64,000 nt of DNA from Macrosoma leucophasiata (taxonomy: Eukaryota > Arthropoda > Insecta > Lepidoptera > Hedylidae): contig JAWQUS010000004.1 of assembly GCA_036365455.1 (NCBI GenBank), forward strand, positions 1,805,501-1,869,500, read 5' to 3'. A program made the translations under genes and the position numbers. The notes beneath the pieces are model-generated. The model was not told where the DNA came from. It was given only the letters and a program-made list of their open reading frames with translations, and did not search any database. Positions within the stretch are counted from its first letter, which is position 1, and each line of letters begins with the position of its first letter. Below are positions 10,850 through 20,690 of this stretch, piece by piece.

Positions 10850-11047
10850 ACGGCCCGGTTAGTCCAGCGGTGTGAGATAACCGTTCGATCCGAAGGGTCG
10901 CGGGTTCGATCCCCGCACCGGGACAAATGTTTGTATGGCCTACAGATATTTGTTTCGGGTCTGGGTGTTTGTGTATGTGTTGTATGTGTACAACGGCACC
11001 CACGACACAGGTTTATACCTACTGTGGGGCTGTGAGTGTAAGCGTAT
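10850..11047 (+). mobile_element. tRNA-derived SINE S1, near-complete copy
   Basis: The head GGCCCGGTTAGTCCAGCGG ... GCGGGTTCGATCCCCGC ACCGGGAC folds like a tRNA, with GGTTCGATCCC as box B and TTAGTCCAGCGG as box A. The acceptor ends CCCGGT and ACCGGG pair. A body of about 120 bp follows. This is the best copy to define the family. Confidence 0.8.
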
Positions 11048-11049
11048 TT

Positions 11050-11508
11050 TATTTTATTATTTTTATATACATTCATCAGGACATGAGTTCCTATGAAAGC
11101 AATTGATTTTTTGTTTCTACACAATAGATCAACTTTTAAGCATTAGCATTCATAAGAAACCAGTCCGCCATCTTGAAATAAGAACATAACCTCTAAAAAT
11201 AACTAAAATTCGAATCCCTAATGTGCTAAATAGCTAGCTTCAGCATCTAAACACTGAATTCCTGTGCGAATCCCACTCAAAGGCATACCTCGATGACAGG
11301 TACGCAGCACAATTAGCTATATTCACCTGGCTTATTAGTCTGGACATAAATAATGCGGCGACGCTGGATTGACGCCGTGAAATGCGCGCGCAATTAGCTG
11401 TTATTTCAAAATGGCGCCGGGCGTCGGTTATAGGGTTTGTAATTCAATATACAGAGGAAAACAGAGTTTATCGTGCAACATTTCAAGTCTGCAAATAAAA
11501 GATTTTTT
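11050..11508. other. intergenic, nothing recognised
   Basis: No gene or clear repeat. Confidence 0.4.
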
Positions 11509-11509
11509 T

Positions 11510-11797
11510 TTTTTTAATCTAAAGAAGGTGGCTAACGAGCATGCAACTCACATTGACGTTAAGTGATGACTGCAGCCTATAGGTATCTACACAAAAATCT
11601 GAGGTCAAAATGCAGATGCGTTGTGCCCCCTGAGATCGAAGTTGTTATGTCTCTATGATAGAAAGTTATTTCGGAGCCATATATATTACCATATAACCGG
11701 AACACGATAGCGCTAAACACTAGGCACCATTTAACGGCAGATAGGTTAGATAATCCACGTCCTCGAGTTGCAACACTGGAAATCTACCACCAGTAAA
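11510..11797 (-). repeat. SINE-like family A, copy 3
   Basis: Reverse full-length copy; the (T)n at 11,503-11,515 is its A tail. Confidence 0.8.
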
Positions 11798-11816
11798 AAT
11801 ACATCCCACCAAAAAC

Positions 11817-12030
11817 TGTATTTTGACCTCTGGTTTTTGTGTACATGTCTATATGCTGCAGTCATCACTTAGGGCACAACACAGATAACTGCGAATTCGC
11901 ATCGCATCGCAAATGTCTGCAAGTTCGCACGAATACATCGCCTGCGAAACGGCGTCGCATCGCATCGCACTTTTGTATGGCCACCCTTAACAGCAATGTG
12001 AGCGGCATGATTGTTTACATGCATTAAAAA
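11817..12030 (+). repeat. SINE-like family A, copy 4, 5'-truncated and interrupted
   Basis: Starts within the block TTTTGACCTCTGG and runs to the A-rich end. A 115-bp element sits inside it at 11,872-11,986. Confidence 0.7.
11872..11986. mobile_element. 115-bp MITE with TTA target duplication
   Basis: Other family A copies read CACTTAACATCAATG; here CACTTA is followed by 115 extra bases and a second TTA before ACAGCAATG. The insert begins GGGCAC and ends CCACCC. Inside are GCATCGCATCGC near one end and GCATCGCATCGCAC near the other. A 3-bp TTA duplication and G-rich ends suit PIF/Harbinger; the class is inferred. Confidence 0.6.
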
Positions 12031-12149
12031 CAATGATTTAATCCAAATACAAGTTATGTGAGTTCAAAGCAAATGTATCATGGCTGTAGTAAAGTATTAA
12101 CTGTTAAAAAGTATTAAGTGTTAACTGTTTGTTTCCCACCATCATAACA

Positions 12150-12268
12150 TTAAAAAATGTATGTATGTATCTTCACGCCAGGTCCCTAACGAGGTAGGCA
12201 GAGAGTGTAGAGCGCCAGATATCCCGGTCCTGACATACTCTCGTGCCTCGTCTACCTTCATCAAAAAA
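12150..12268 (-). mobile_element. LINE family C 3' end fragment
   Basis: Reverse of the end of the 1,500-1,882 copy: CTTCACGCCAGGTCCCTAAC, GAGTGTAGAGCGCCAGATAT and CTCTCGTGCCTCG, preceded by (ATGT)n, its tail. Confidence 0.75.
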
Positions 12269-12309
12269 TGTATTTCATAACAAACTGCTTCCGTAATTAT
12301 ATAAGGAGC

Positions 12310-12795
12310 GCTTTCTCGTCAAACATCCCGGCAGTCCTTGAAGACGAAAGTCTTTAACCAGTGCGTTTTACCGGTGATGACCTACGGTGCCGAGACGTGG
12401 TCTCTCACTATGGGTCTCGTACGAAAGCTCCAAGTCACTCAGCGGTCAATGGAGAGAGCTACGCTCGGCGTTTCCCTACTGGATCGAATCAGAAGGAAAT
12501 CCGTAGGCGAACGAAAGTCGCTGACATAGCCAAGCAGATCTCCAAGCTGATGTGGCAATGGCCAGGGCACATAGCTCGGAGAACCGATAGCCGCTGGGGC
12601 AGAAAGGTTCTCGAGTGGAGACCACGTATCGGCAAGCGCAGCGTAGGGCGTCCACCTGCAAGATGGACCGACGACCTAGTCAAGGCTGCAGGTACCCGCT
12701 GGATGCACGTCGCTTCCGATCGGACGGCATGGAGGTCATTGGGGGAGGCCCATGTTCAGCAGTGGACGTCCTATGGCTGATATGATGATGATGAT
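12310..12795 (+). mobile_element. RTE-type LINE C-terminal fragment
   Basis: Frames contain FNQCVLPVMTYGAETWSLT, then after a frameshift IAKQISKLMWQWPGHIARR, GRPPARWTDDLVKAAGTRW and a stop just after VQQWTSYG, then a (TGATGA)n tail. This tail and C-terminal motif set is typical of RTE LINEs. Strongly 5'-truncated, dead. Confidence 0.85.
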
Positions 12796-13027
12796 GCTTC
12801 CATACGAAGCCAACGTCGCTATGGCGACCTAGACCCAGTAAGGCTTTGTCCTTAACCTTCTTCGTAGTTGCTGAATATTACCAAATACATGTGAACATTG
12901 TTCTATTTTCAAATGGAATAGTTCGTACTAAAATTGGCATGTCCGTACGCGCTTCTATTTGCGTGAATCAGTACACATTATAAATAGATGCAACGCAATG
13001 CGCTGATGAGTCGTTGATTACTTGTGT

Positions 13028-13286
13028 CATAGAGCAACACGGGACACCGACCGCGGCGGACCGAAGGGGAGTAGCCATATGCAGGATTTCCCCTTTGTCA
13101 AAGTATAATATCAAATGGTCCTATGCCTGTCGTCCAGGTGTGAAAAATGTGGTGTGAGTTTCGTAGTAATAGACGATTTTTGTAATGAGTGTCACACGAT
13201 TTCCCCCCGCAAAAATTGACAGACTGTTTTGCATCGGTAATAAACGCCTCCGGTCCGCCACGACCGGTGGGCCGAGTTGCTCTATG
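13028..13286. mobile_element. 259-bp hAT-type MITE with perfect 8-bp TSD
   Basis: Ends CATAGAGCAACACGG... and ...CCGAGTTGCTCTATG form terminal inverted repeats of about 35 bp with mismatches. Flanks are ACTTGTGT at 13,020-13,027 and 13,287-13,294, identical. The interior (AGACTGTTTTGC, TTTCGTAGTAATAGACG) recurs in reverse at 35,216-35,620. Confidence 0.9.
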
Positions 13287-13429
13287 ACTTGTGTTTATGT
13301 GCCGTGCAGTTATTTCATATTAGTCAAGGGATTATTATGAGGAAGGGAAAGGTGATCGAAGTCTCTTCATACAGTAGGGACTAGGGATGTTTCTTAGGAA
13401 GCATGCGGATGTTTTTTCTATTTTTGGTT

Positions 13430-13860
13430 TTCTATATAGTGTGGGATATGTCTTAAAAATATTATGAATGTCCGAATATCATTTTTGGATTAAGTTAACT
13501 GTTCGTGACTTATTAAGCTTTAAAGTGCCAATTTTCGTTAGAGCCAAAAGTCCCCCCCCCTGTTGTTGTTAGAAGTTCAAACGTTACGGCAATAGTGGCT
13601 ACATATAACGAAACGCGCACTAAAATAGAAATCTGAAAAAAAAATGTTGTTGGTAAGCATAATCGCGTTATGGCTATTTACTTTTTAAAGGCGTTTGTGA
13701 TGTTGAATAGGTTTTTATGAAACGAAAGAATGGGAAAACACTAGACGGAAAGACGGAAAGGATGAAAGACGAAAAGACGGAATGACGGACGGACATGAGG
13801 AATCTATAAGGATTCCGTTTTTGTCGTTTTTCTAGGGAATCCTAAAAAGGCACAAAGGTC
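13430..13860 (+). repeat. dispersed repeat family D, copy 1
   Basis: Shares AGTTAACTGTTCGTGACTTA, AAAGTGCCAATTTTCG and GGCTACATATAACGAAA-like blocks with 32,155-32,290. It ends in the GATTCCGTTTTTG region. Family unnamed. Confidence 0.6.
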
Positions 13861-13927
13861 GGAATGTCATGCCCTTTTTTGAGGTTGTTGCACCTTGTAC
13901 CTATCTTGCCATTAACCTTCTTAAAGA

Positions 13928-14012
13928 GTGACTGCCTCAATAGCTTAGTGGTAGCAGGCAACTACTACTACGATAGGAACCTGGGTTCGGTTCCCAGGGC
14001 AGGCTTTTCTTC
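13928..14012 (+). mobile_element. SINE S2 tRNA-like head
   Basis: ACTGCCTCAATAGCTTAGTG, GTAGCAGGCAACTACTACTA and GGGTTCGGTTCCCAGGGCAG: A-box and B-box with a partly pairing acceptor (TGCC...GGCA). The same head is at 57,086 and, reversed, near 37,870-37,941, each time joined to a body, so I read it as SINE and not a working tRNA gene. Confidence 0.65.
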
Positions 14013-14373
14013 TTCCAGGGTCTTTCAGAGATTATTCTCCGTTTAAAGAGCTTGGTCAAAGACCATGACGCTCTAGGTACTAAGTTCGATTTCATATCCG
14101 TTAGCAATAGACACTCGGCTAAAATTCGCACACAGAAATATAGCACGTAGGGTTATGACATAAAACAATCGTGAAATAAGTCATCGTCAACCTCACTACC
14201 TCACCGTTGAACTTTATCCAACTGGCTCTCAAGGGAGGGTGATATGAATTTAATTGGTGAGGTGAACATATTATCTGGCAATCTCTCTATCATAGTAGGT
14301 ATCTAGCCTTGAATTAGAGTTTTATCTACAGCCTCTATAGACTCCTGTAGTATGACATAAGTAGTTTGTTTGT

Positions 14374-14496
14374 GATATGTTCTTAGGTTTTCGCGAGCTA
14401 CACTCATTGAAATAAAACTATTTTATTTCAATGAGTGTAGTATTCATTTTAGTTTAATATACGCGAGATAAATCCGTAAAAATAGTTTTATTTCAA
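14374..14496. mobile_element. 123-bp inverted Penelope-like element derivative
   Basis: The left part is the PLE start/terminal-repeat sequence reversed (GATATGTTCTTAGGTTTTCG). The right part is the 3' terminus forward (AATATACGCGAGATAAATCC). It is flanked by TAGTTTGTTTGT at 14,362-14,373 and 14,497-14,508, a 12-bp perfect duplication. No coding sequence remains. Confidence 0.85.
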
Positions 14497-14924
14497 TAGT
14501 TTGTTTGTCATTATTTTATAAAACGGAGCAAAAACAACAGATAAGATTATGCCTTGCGACCTACTTCCTTGTTGCTATAGTTCTCTCTCATTTCAATTTA
14601 TCTATACCTACTAATAATATGAAGGAAATATTTTTGATTTTGTATGTATGTTTGTGACGTAAAAAAAACTGCAGAAGAAAGCTGCATCTTCACTGAGTGA
14701 CATAGCCATATTTCACTCATTGCACCTGTGCCAAGCCGGGGCGAGCCACTAGTCAGTAATAATTCACTTAGAAATGTTTAAAAAATGTCAGAAGAATGCT
14801 TCTGAACAAATTTTAATAGAAAATCTGAATGCCATTTCATGTAAGTCGGTGACTATCTATTTGAAAAACTGCATACCTTGTGTCTTTCTAATTGACAGTA
14901 CATTATAGGTTTCCTAATTTTTTT

Positions 14925-15212
14925 TTAATGTTTTGGAAGTGGCAAACAAGCATGCAGTTCACATTGATGTTAAGTGATGACTGCAGCCTATAGACACCCA
15001 CACAAAGACCATGATCAAAATGCAGATGCGTTACCACTCCTGAGGCCGAAGGTGTCATGCCTCTGTGCCGGACATTACAGGAACGTACATTACCACCTGA
15101 CCGGAACACCATAGTGCTGAATACTACCATTTAGCGGCAAGTATATTAGGTAATGCGGTGGTGCCTACGCCCGCGAGCTACGTCACTGGAGCTCTACCAT
15201 CAGTAAAAATGA
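14925..15212 (-). repeat. SINE-like family A, copy 5
   Basis: Reverse, full length, close to the apparent consensus. Confidence 0.8.
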
Positions 15213-15239
15213 TCCTAAAATGATGGTAGCTTGCTAATG

Positions 15240-15445
15240 TCAAAAACCAAATAACCGATGTGCTTTGCAGCCTTCTACTCCATCCCATAATTCTGCACAT
15301 TTAGAGGTAGTTTTAGGTACGCAGCATCCAAGATTTGGAACAACATACCACCACCTCTAAGGCAAATAACAAATTTAAACACTTTTAAAAACGATTACGA
15401 GATTACTTGTTCAACATCCAATGTGAGTTGGGCGACAGGGATATT
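15240..15445 (+). mobile_element. LINE reverse transcriptase C-terminal scrap
   Basis: A frame reading AASKIWNNIPPPLRQ matches the segment AASKIWKKIPPPIRK at 57,545-57,870. This is a common end of LINE ORF2 proteins. Confidence 0.6.
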
Positions 15446-15492
15446 GATCTGTCTATTCTTTGAAGGATATGTGTATGTATATATGATATGAA

Positions 15493-16553
15493 AGGTTGGG
15501 GAAAAAGTTTCTTCGCATTTTTTAAGATAAAGCAAAACATTTTTTAATATAGTTTATTTAAATTTTTATTTTTTATTTTATTTTTAATTTTTATTATTTT
15601 TTTTATTTTTATTGAGTGGCTATATATGTGTGAGGTCTAGCGTTATCATGATGAAACACCACACCCCTTCTGTTGATCAATTCCGGCCGCTTTCTCTCAA
15701 CTTCTTGCGTTAATCTCATCAGTTGTTCGTAGTAGAGTTCAGAATCGATAGTCCTGCCTGGTGGTAATAGCTCGTAAAGAAAAATGCCCTTCCAATCCCA
15801 CCACACACACAACATCACCTTATTGCGAGTCAACCCGGGTTTCGCCACAGTCTGTGAAGCCTGACCGGCCTTTGACCACGACCTTTTTCGCACGTTCTTG
15901 TCGTACGTGATCCACTTTTCATCACCAGTTATCAGCTTCTTCAAAAATGATTCGGTTTCATTACTAAAGAATCACAAATGAGTACACGGTTCATTAGGTT
16001 TCTTTCAGTGAGCTCGTGAGGTACCCAAATATCGAGCTTGTTTTGTACCCAGCTTTTTTCAAATGCGCCAAAACTGTTTTGTGATCAATTCTCAGTTCTT
16101 CAGCTACGTCGTAACTACTGATATGTCGATCTTGCTCCACTTTTTCAAAAATGGCATCCATTTTGTCCGTAATAGGGCGACCAGAGCGAGGTGCATCTTT
16201 GACATCAAAATTTCCGGATTGAAAACGCTTAAACCAAATTTGTGCTATTCTCACAGACACTGCACTAGGTCCATAAACATCGCAAAATTTTTTCGCTGCT
16301 TGCGTTTTGCATTTTTACCTTTTTTGTAGTAAAATTTTAAAATGTATCGAATTTCTTCATTAGATTCACTCATCTTGACAGTACGAAAAACAAATGAAAA
16401 TCACACATTTGCTTAATTTGAATTTGGAATTATGTTCTTTAAAATGTTAACTTTCAATGATACCAAACCCAGCCAGATACAAATAATACAGCCAAAGAGA
16501 TTTTATTACAAGTTCATACATACTATAATGCGAAAAGACTTTTTCCCCAACCT
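15493..16553 (-). mobile_element. broken mariner element
   Basis: Terminal inverted repeats: AGGTTGGGGAAAAAGTTTCT at the left and, reverse-complemented, AGGTTGGGGAAAAAGTCTTT at the right. It encodes a mariner transposase on the minus strand. Length of 1,061 bp is below the usual 1.3 kb because the 3' part of the coding region is replaced by AT-rich filler at about 15,540-15,620. TA at the right border follows ...CCAACC; the left border lacks an obvious TA. Confidence 0.9.
15609..16372 (-). pseudogene. mariner transposase pseudogene
   Basis: Reads start near 16,372 (MSESNEEIRYILKFYYKKG). The N-terminal helix-turn-helix block continues after a frameshift at VRIAQIWFKRFQSGNFDVKD. The catalytic block includes ITGDEKWITY (first Asp) and VVFHHDNARPHT (second Asp). 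At least three frameshifts are visible, near 16,300, 16,035 and 15,960. The frame ends soon after the second Asp, so the third catalytic Asp of the DD34D triad is missing. It cannot make an active transposase. Confidence 0.9.
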
Positions 16554-16734
16554 ATTATGTACTGTCCTGTACGTTTCACGGGTAGTAAGCCTTCCAAAAA
16601 AAAAAAAAACACTACACTTTATTACTTATTTATTTATTGTCAATAAACTATAAGTAGTTTAATTTTAAGTTTAAGTAATAATAATAATGTAGATATATTT
16701 TAATGATAATTAATTGCACATATTTTATTTATTT

Positions 16735-17035
16735 TTTTTGTTATTAATGTTTAATGATAAAGTAGTATCAGGGACCTTTAGCTGAGTGACATCCGTGGTC
16801 CCAGATGAAAACCAGCGTCAAGTAGATCATATCTGCTTGACATGAAGCTGATCTGGGAACCCATTCCGACCAGCCGTGAGACATACTGCCTACCAACTGT
16901 GTTAATTGTGACTGTTGTTTATTTTTCATTTTTTGTCTTGTGTTTAATGTTCTTTTTTTATACATATATTTTTTTTTTTTGTAAATGTCTCAATGTGCTG
17001 TTGTTTCTGAATAAATGTTTCTTCTTCTTCTTCTT
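16735..17035 (+). repeat. dispersed repeat family E, copy 1
   Basis: Nearly the same as 60,005-60,330: AAAACCAGCGTCAAGTAGAT, CATATCTGCTTGACATGAAG and GTGTTAATTGTGACTGTTG. It ends with CTGAATAAATGTTTC and a (TTC)n tail, so it looks like a retroposed transcript 3' end. Confidence 0.75.
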
Positions 17036-17038
17036 CAG

Positions 17039-17170
17039 TTTGTGAACACATAGCGGAAAAGCTTTAAAATTATATCCGGTTTGTTGTGGTATCGATATTC
17101 GTTAGAGAAAACCGATCCATTCCAAGAATACGCGAGCCTATTGAAATTAAAAAAAAATCTAAATTTTTAA
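17039..17170 (+). mobile_element. old Penelope-like element relic, endonuclease region
   Basis: TGTGAACACATAGCGGAAAA, ATATCCGGTTTGTT and CCATTCCAAGAATACGCGAG line up with 52,930-53,050 of the young PLE copy, with many substitutions. It belongs with 17,625-17,715. Confidence 0.75.
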
Positions 17171-17217
17171 ATCCTGGAATATTTTGGAATCCTGTATGTA
17201 CTTTAAAAAAATATATA

Positions 17218-17580
17218 AAAAGCTAGCGGCCCGCCCCGGCTTCGCGCGGTGCAATGTTGCCTACCCTCTCCTATTCGTCTTAGAGTGATGATTATACATA
17301 GATATAGCCTAAAGTCTTCCTCGATATCTTTTATAGTTTAGGCAGCGTACGCAAAATAAGTAACTTTTCTGGTTGATTTTTTACACCTTGTGTCTGAAAA
17401 ACCCAAATATCTTACGGAACCCTATTTTTTCCAAAATAAAATATATCCTATGTTACCCGTGGATAATGTAGCTTTCGAATAGTGAAATAATTTTTAAATG
17501 CGGTCCAGTAGTTATTGAGCCTATTTATTACAAACAAGCAAACAAAAAAAAAAAACCTCTTTATAATATTAGTTTAGATA
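17218..17580 (+). repeat. repeat inserted in the PLE relic (F-related)
   Basis: Opens AAGCTAGCGGCCCGCCCCGG with CTTCGCGC, a start shared with 62,455. It lies between two pieces of the old PLE copy and ends near an A-rich run at 17,545-17,557. Confidence 0.5.
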
Positions 17581-17624
17581 AATCCCAGCGGTACCAGTAT
17601 GTGAGACTAAGATACTAGAATTCG

Positions 17625-17715
17625 ATTTTGCGTTAATCCTGAACGCTACGCAAGGTGAACTAACTACTACGAAATCGATGCAGGTAGCGGCAAGTAACTT
17701 TCAAACTGTTGTATG
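17625..17715 (+). mobile_element. old Penelope-like element relic, ORF end and 3' UTR
   Basis: CGTTAATCCTGAACGCTACG and ACGAAATCGATGCAGGTAGC match the end of the PLE ORF and the start of its 3' UTR (53,170-53,225). It is the second half of the relic at 17,039. Confidence 0.75.
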
Positions 17716-17761
17716 CTGCTGACATCTTATCGTGGTTATTTTGAATTATAAATTATTAGAT

Positions 17762-18110
17762 GAGAAAGCGGTCAATGGAAAGGGCTATGCTCGGCGTTTC
17801 CCTACTGGATCGAATCAGAAATGAGGAGATCCGTAGGCGAACGAAAGTCGCTGACATAGCCAAGCAGATTTCCAAGCTGAAGTGGCAATGGGCAGGGCAC
17901 ATAGCTCGGAGAACCGATAGCCGCTGGGGCAGAAAGGTTCTCGAGTGGAGACCACGTATCGGCAAACGCAGCGTAGGACGTCCACCTGCAAGATGGACCG
18001 ACGACCTGAGCTGGATGCACGTCGCTTCCGATCGGTCGGCATGGAGGTCCTTGGGGGAGGCCTATGTTCAGCAGTGGACGTCTTATGGCTGATATGATGA
18101 GATGAGAAAG
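17762..18110 (+). mobile_element. RTE-type LINE C-terminal fragment, second copy
   Basis: A 110-codon frame with IAKQISKLKWQWAGHIARR and GRPPARWTDDL, ending VQQWTSYG, then TGATATGATGAGATGAG. It lacks about 15 bp (KAAGTR) present in the 12,310 copy. Confidence 0.85.
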
Positions 18111-19060
18111 TCAAGAGTCGCTATGGCATAACGATAGTAATTAAATCTGAGTAGGTATACCCTGCGTAACTCCAAGTGTGTGTGCAGAAATAAAATTGCA
18201 CGCCTTTGTTTGTTTTATCTGATATTACACTCTGTACCTATCTGTTATGAAGCTCATCTGAATATTTTACTATTAATTATTTTATTAATCATTCAGGTAC
18301 ATTATTAGTTATAATGAGCAGGACTGTCGTAGATAAGCTATGAGATAATTTGATTGCTTTTTACGTTTTAAAAAATATTTTGATTCATGATACTTCTGTT
18401 CACTATACCAGTATTTTAATTTATTTTTGTCTAGCCTCTTCACATTGTATAAGTACCTATGCAACGGTAGTAATTGTACATTCATGCAAAGTACGTTGGT
18501 TCTTATATAAATGGATTAATCCCTTAATCATTGCGTTCAATATTCAAAGCCCGTATCGATGTAGATTACATAATACTACAGAGTTATACTACCATCTGAT
18601 AATCGGTTGTTAACGGATAAAGATAAATGTGCTACTGACGGTAAAAGTAGGTATGTAAAAATGGTTTTTCATTCTACTACGTAAGAGTAGTTCAATGATT
18701 TGCACAGAAATTATTTCTTTTTGTAAGGTTCTGCAGCCAAATTTTCAAAGAAGGAGGTTATACGTTTGTTTTCTATGTATTTTATGAATGTTCACCGATA
18801 TAAACATCAATTCAGGCCGATTTTTAAATGTATGGTTTGAAAGATGCTCTTCCGAATTGGTCTCATTGTCGCCAGTTAGAAAAATCGAGGAACTACGTTT
18901 CGAGTGAGTTTGTTGAGTTTTTGACTTAACTTATTGAGGTACTTTCATCTGCGCTTAATTAAGCTGAAAAACTACAGAAAGAAAGAAATATATCTTTACA
19001 GATAGAATAGATCTTTACAGATACTTTCAAAACGTCAAGAAATCATAGCCTACAGTGAAT
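18111..19060. other. intergenic, nothing recognised
   Basis: AT-rich; only an 87-codon chance-looking frame at 18,350-18,613. Confidence 0.4.
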
Positions 19061-19065
19061 AATCA

Positions 19066-19400
19066 TTAATAATGGCAACCCATTATACGTCCCACTGCTG
19101 GGCACGAGTCTTTCCCCTTTTTTGGGGGGAGGTCTGGAGCTAACTCCACCACGCTGCTCCAATGCGGATTGGTGGTGTTGGGGTTAGTGGCCAACCCGCT
19201 GTCGGATATTTTCAAACCGCCCATAAGGCCTCCGACAAGGTTTAACGACTGCTATCTATCGATAGCAACCGGGACCGACGGCTTAACGTGCACTCCGAAG
19301 CACGGAAACGCCCATTTAATTTGCCACTAGCGGTCACCCATCACACTACCCGACCGCGCCCGTAGTACTTAACCGAGTAGATCGTTTACGATCTACACAC
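19066..19400 (+). repeat. repeat family B, long copy
   Basis: Begins ATAATGGCAACCCATTATAC, then CCCACTGCTGGGCACGAGTC, GCCAACCCGCTGTCGGAT and GGGACCGACGGCTTAAC, to GCACGGAAACGCCC and beyond. It defines one side of family B. The family has a (ATT)n tail and no ORF; class unassigned. Confidence 0.8.
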
Positions 19401-20510
19401 TCATTACATATAGTAAAAGCAAAAACATATATTAATAGTACATTAAAATTAGAATTTAAAGAACTTAGTTAAAATACTTATCTATCATTATCACAAAATT
19501 TTTCAATTCCTTCAATGATGATAAATGAAGAAGAAGAAAAACTTATTCGTTAAGGTAAAAGTTATTAACTTAGCAGAGTTCCAAGTGCAGTCACCACTGA
19601 GAAGAACTACGCTACCCAACAAACTCAGTAAGAGCTCTTTTAAATGCTAAAATGCTAAAATCTAGTACAGATTATCAAGAAAATCAAAAAATATGAACAT
19701 CCATTGCATAGATGCAAATAAACTGTTATCTACTGTATGAGATGTAGCTCCTGCAAATCAGAACAGACCAGTCTCCATCAACAGCACCCGTTCACTAGTA
19801 TGACGCATGTGACAGCCATTGACCTCCTCGACCTTTTTAGAGGGAAGTGAGCAACCCGCCACACGACGACGCCAATACACGTGTGCGAATTGCCAGGTGC
19901 CCAGTGCCAATGTGTAACGGTGCAGATGGTGGCTGTGGAGATGGAAGCATTTTCTTCGAGGGTAGGTACAGACAGCAAAAAACGACAGACAGCATCTAAC
20001 CGGAACCAGTGCCATTCCGTGTAACGGAGCCATCCCAGTTATGACTATCACACAGACATAACAAACTGAAGTCTCAGGCGGTTGGCCATTCTAATCTTAT
20101 TTCGCTACTCTAGGCGTAATTATGTCATTTCGGGTTCAAGTCTCCTCGTCCTGATCTTTTTTAATGATCCCCATCCATGTCATTGGCGAGCATCCTGGAT
20201 CTTCATTTGGTTCTGCAATTTCCAGAATCTCTCTGGTCATAATATGGTTAGGATCTCTTCGCATAATGAGCGCTGTTATTCTGGTCCAGACCAGTGTAAG
20301 CGATTCTCCTGCAGCGATTCAGCGATTCTGCTCCTTTTGTACGATGTTGGCGACTTTAAATGTACCTCCTAAGTAGTTGTGTCTGAGCTTGCCACATTTA
20401 CACATTACATAAAAAAAAGTCGTTGTCACGAATTGAAATACTGCATCGCTTTATTTAAAATACCCAGCAAACTTTCTCCTCTGGGACAGTTGAATCTGCT
20501 TAATTTTTTT
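19401..20510. other. intergenic, mostly unassigned
   Basis: At 19,560-19,655 a LINE 3'-like stretch (GCAGAGTTCCAAGTGCAGTC, AAACTCAGTAAGAGCTCTTT) parallels 40,395-40,470. A more GC-rich segment at 19,740-20,380 with short frames on both strands is not recognised. Confidence 0.4.
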
Positions 20511-20632
20511 TATACCGATCCCTAATCTTTATAAGAAATACTGTTATCAATGTTATTGTTTTGATGCTTCCATTGTCAGCAAGGTTAATTAAATACGTAT
20601 TTTTTTGGATTAAGAGTAGATTAAGAAAATAA

Positions 20633-20640
20633 TATAAAAC
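20633..20640 (+). promoter_or_regulatory. TATA box of serine protease gene 1
   Basis: TATAAAAC, 58 bp before the ATG, followed by GTTCGAGACACTTATT, which is nearly identical at genes 2 and 3. Confidence 0.7.
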
Positions 20641-20690
20641 GTTCGAGACACTTATTATTGCATCACAATTGTAGTTTATATTCCTCCAGG

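Noticed and set aside
10850..10925. Possible functional tRNA gene
   Set aside because: Good A and B boxes and a pairing acceptor, but multicopy with a conserved non-tRNA body, so a SINE.
13928..14012. Possible functional tRNA gene
   Set aside because: The same head occurs in two full SINE copies with shared bodies, and the anticodon arm does not form well.
15493..16553. A clear TA target duplication for the mariner
   Set aside because: TA follows the right end but the left edge reads GATATGAA, so the duplication cannot be shown.
19758..20376. Overlapping 60-97 codon frames upstream of gene 1
   Set aside because: No recognisable domain, no splice partner, frames on both strands; treated as unassigned.
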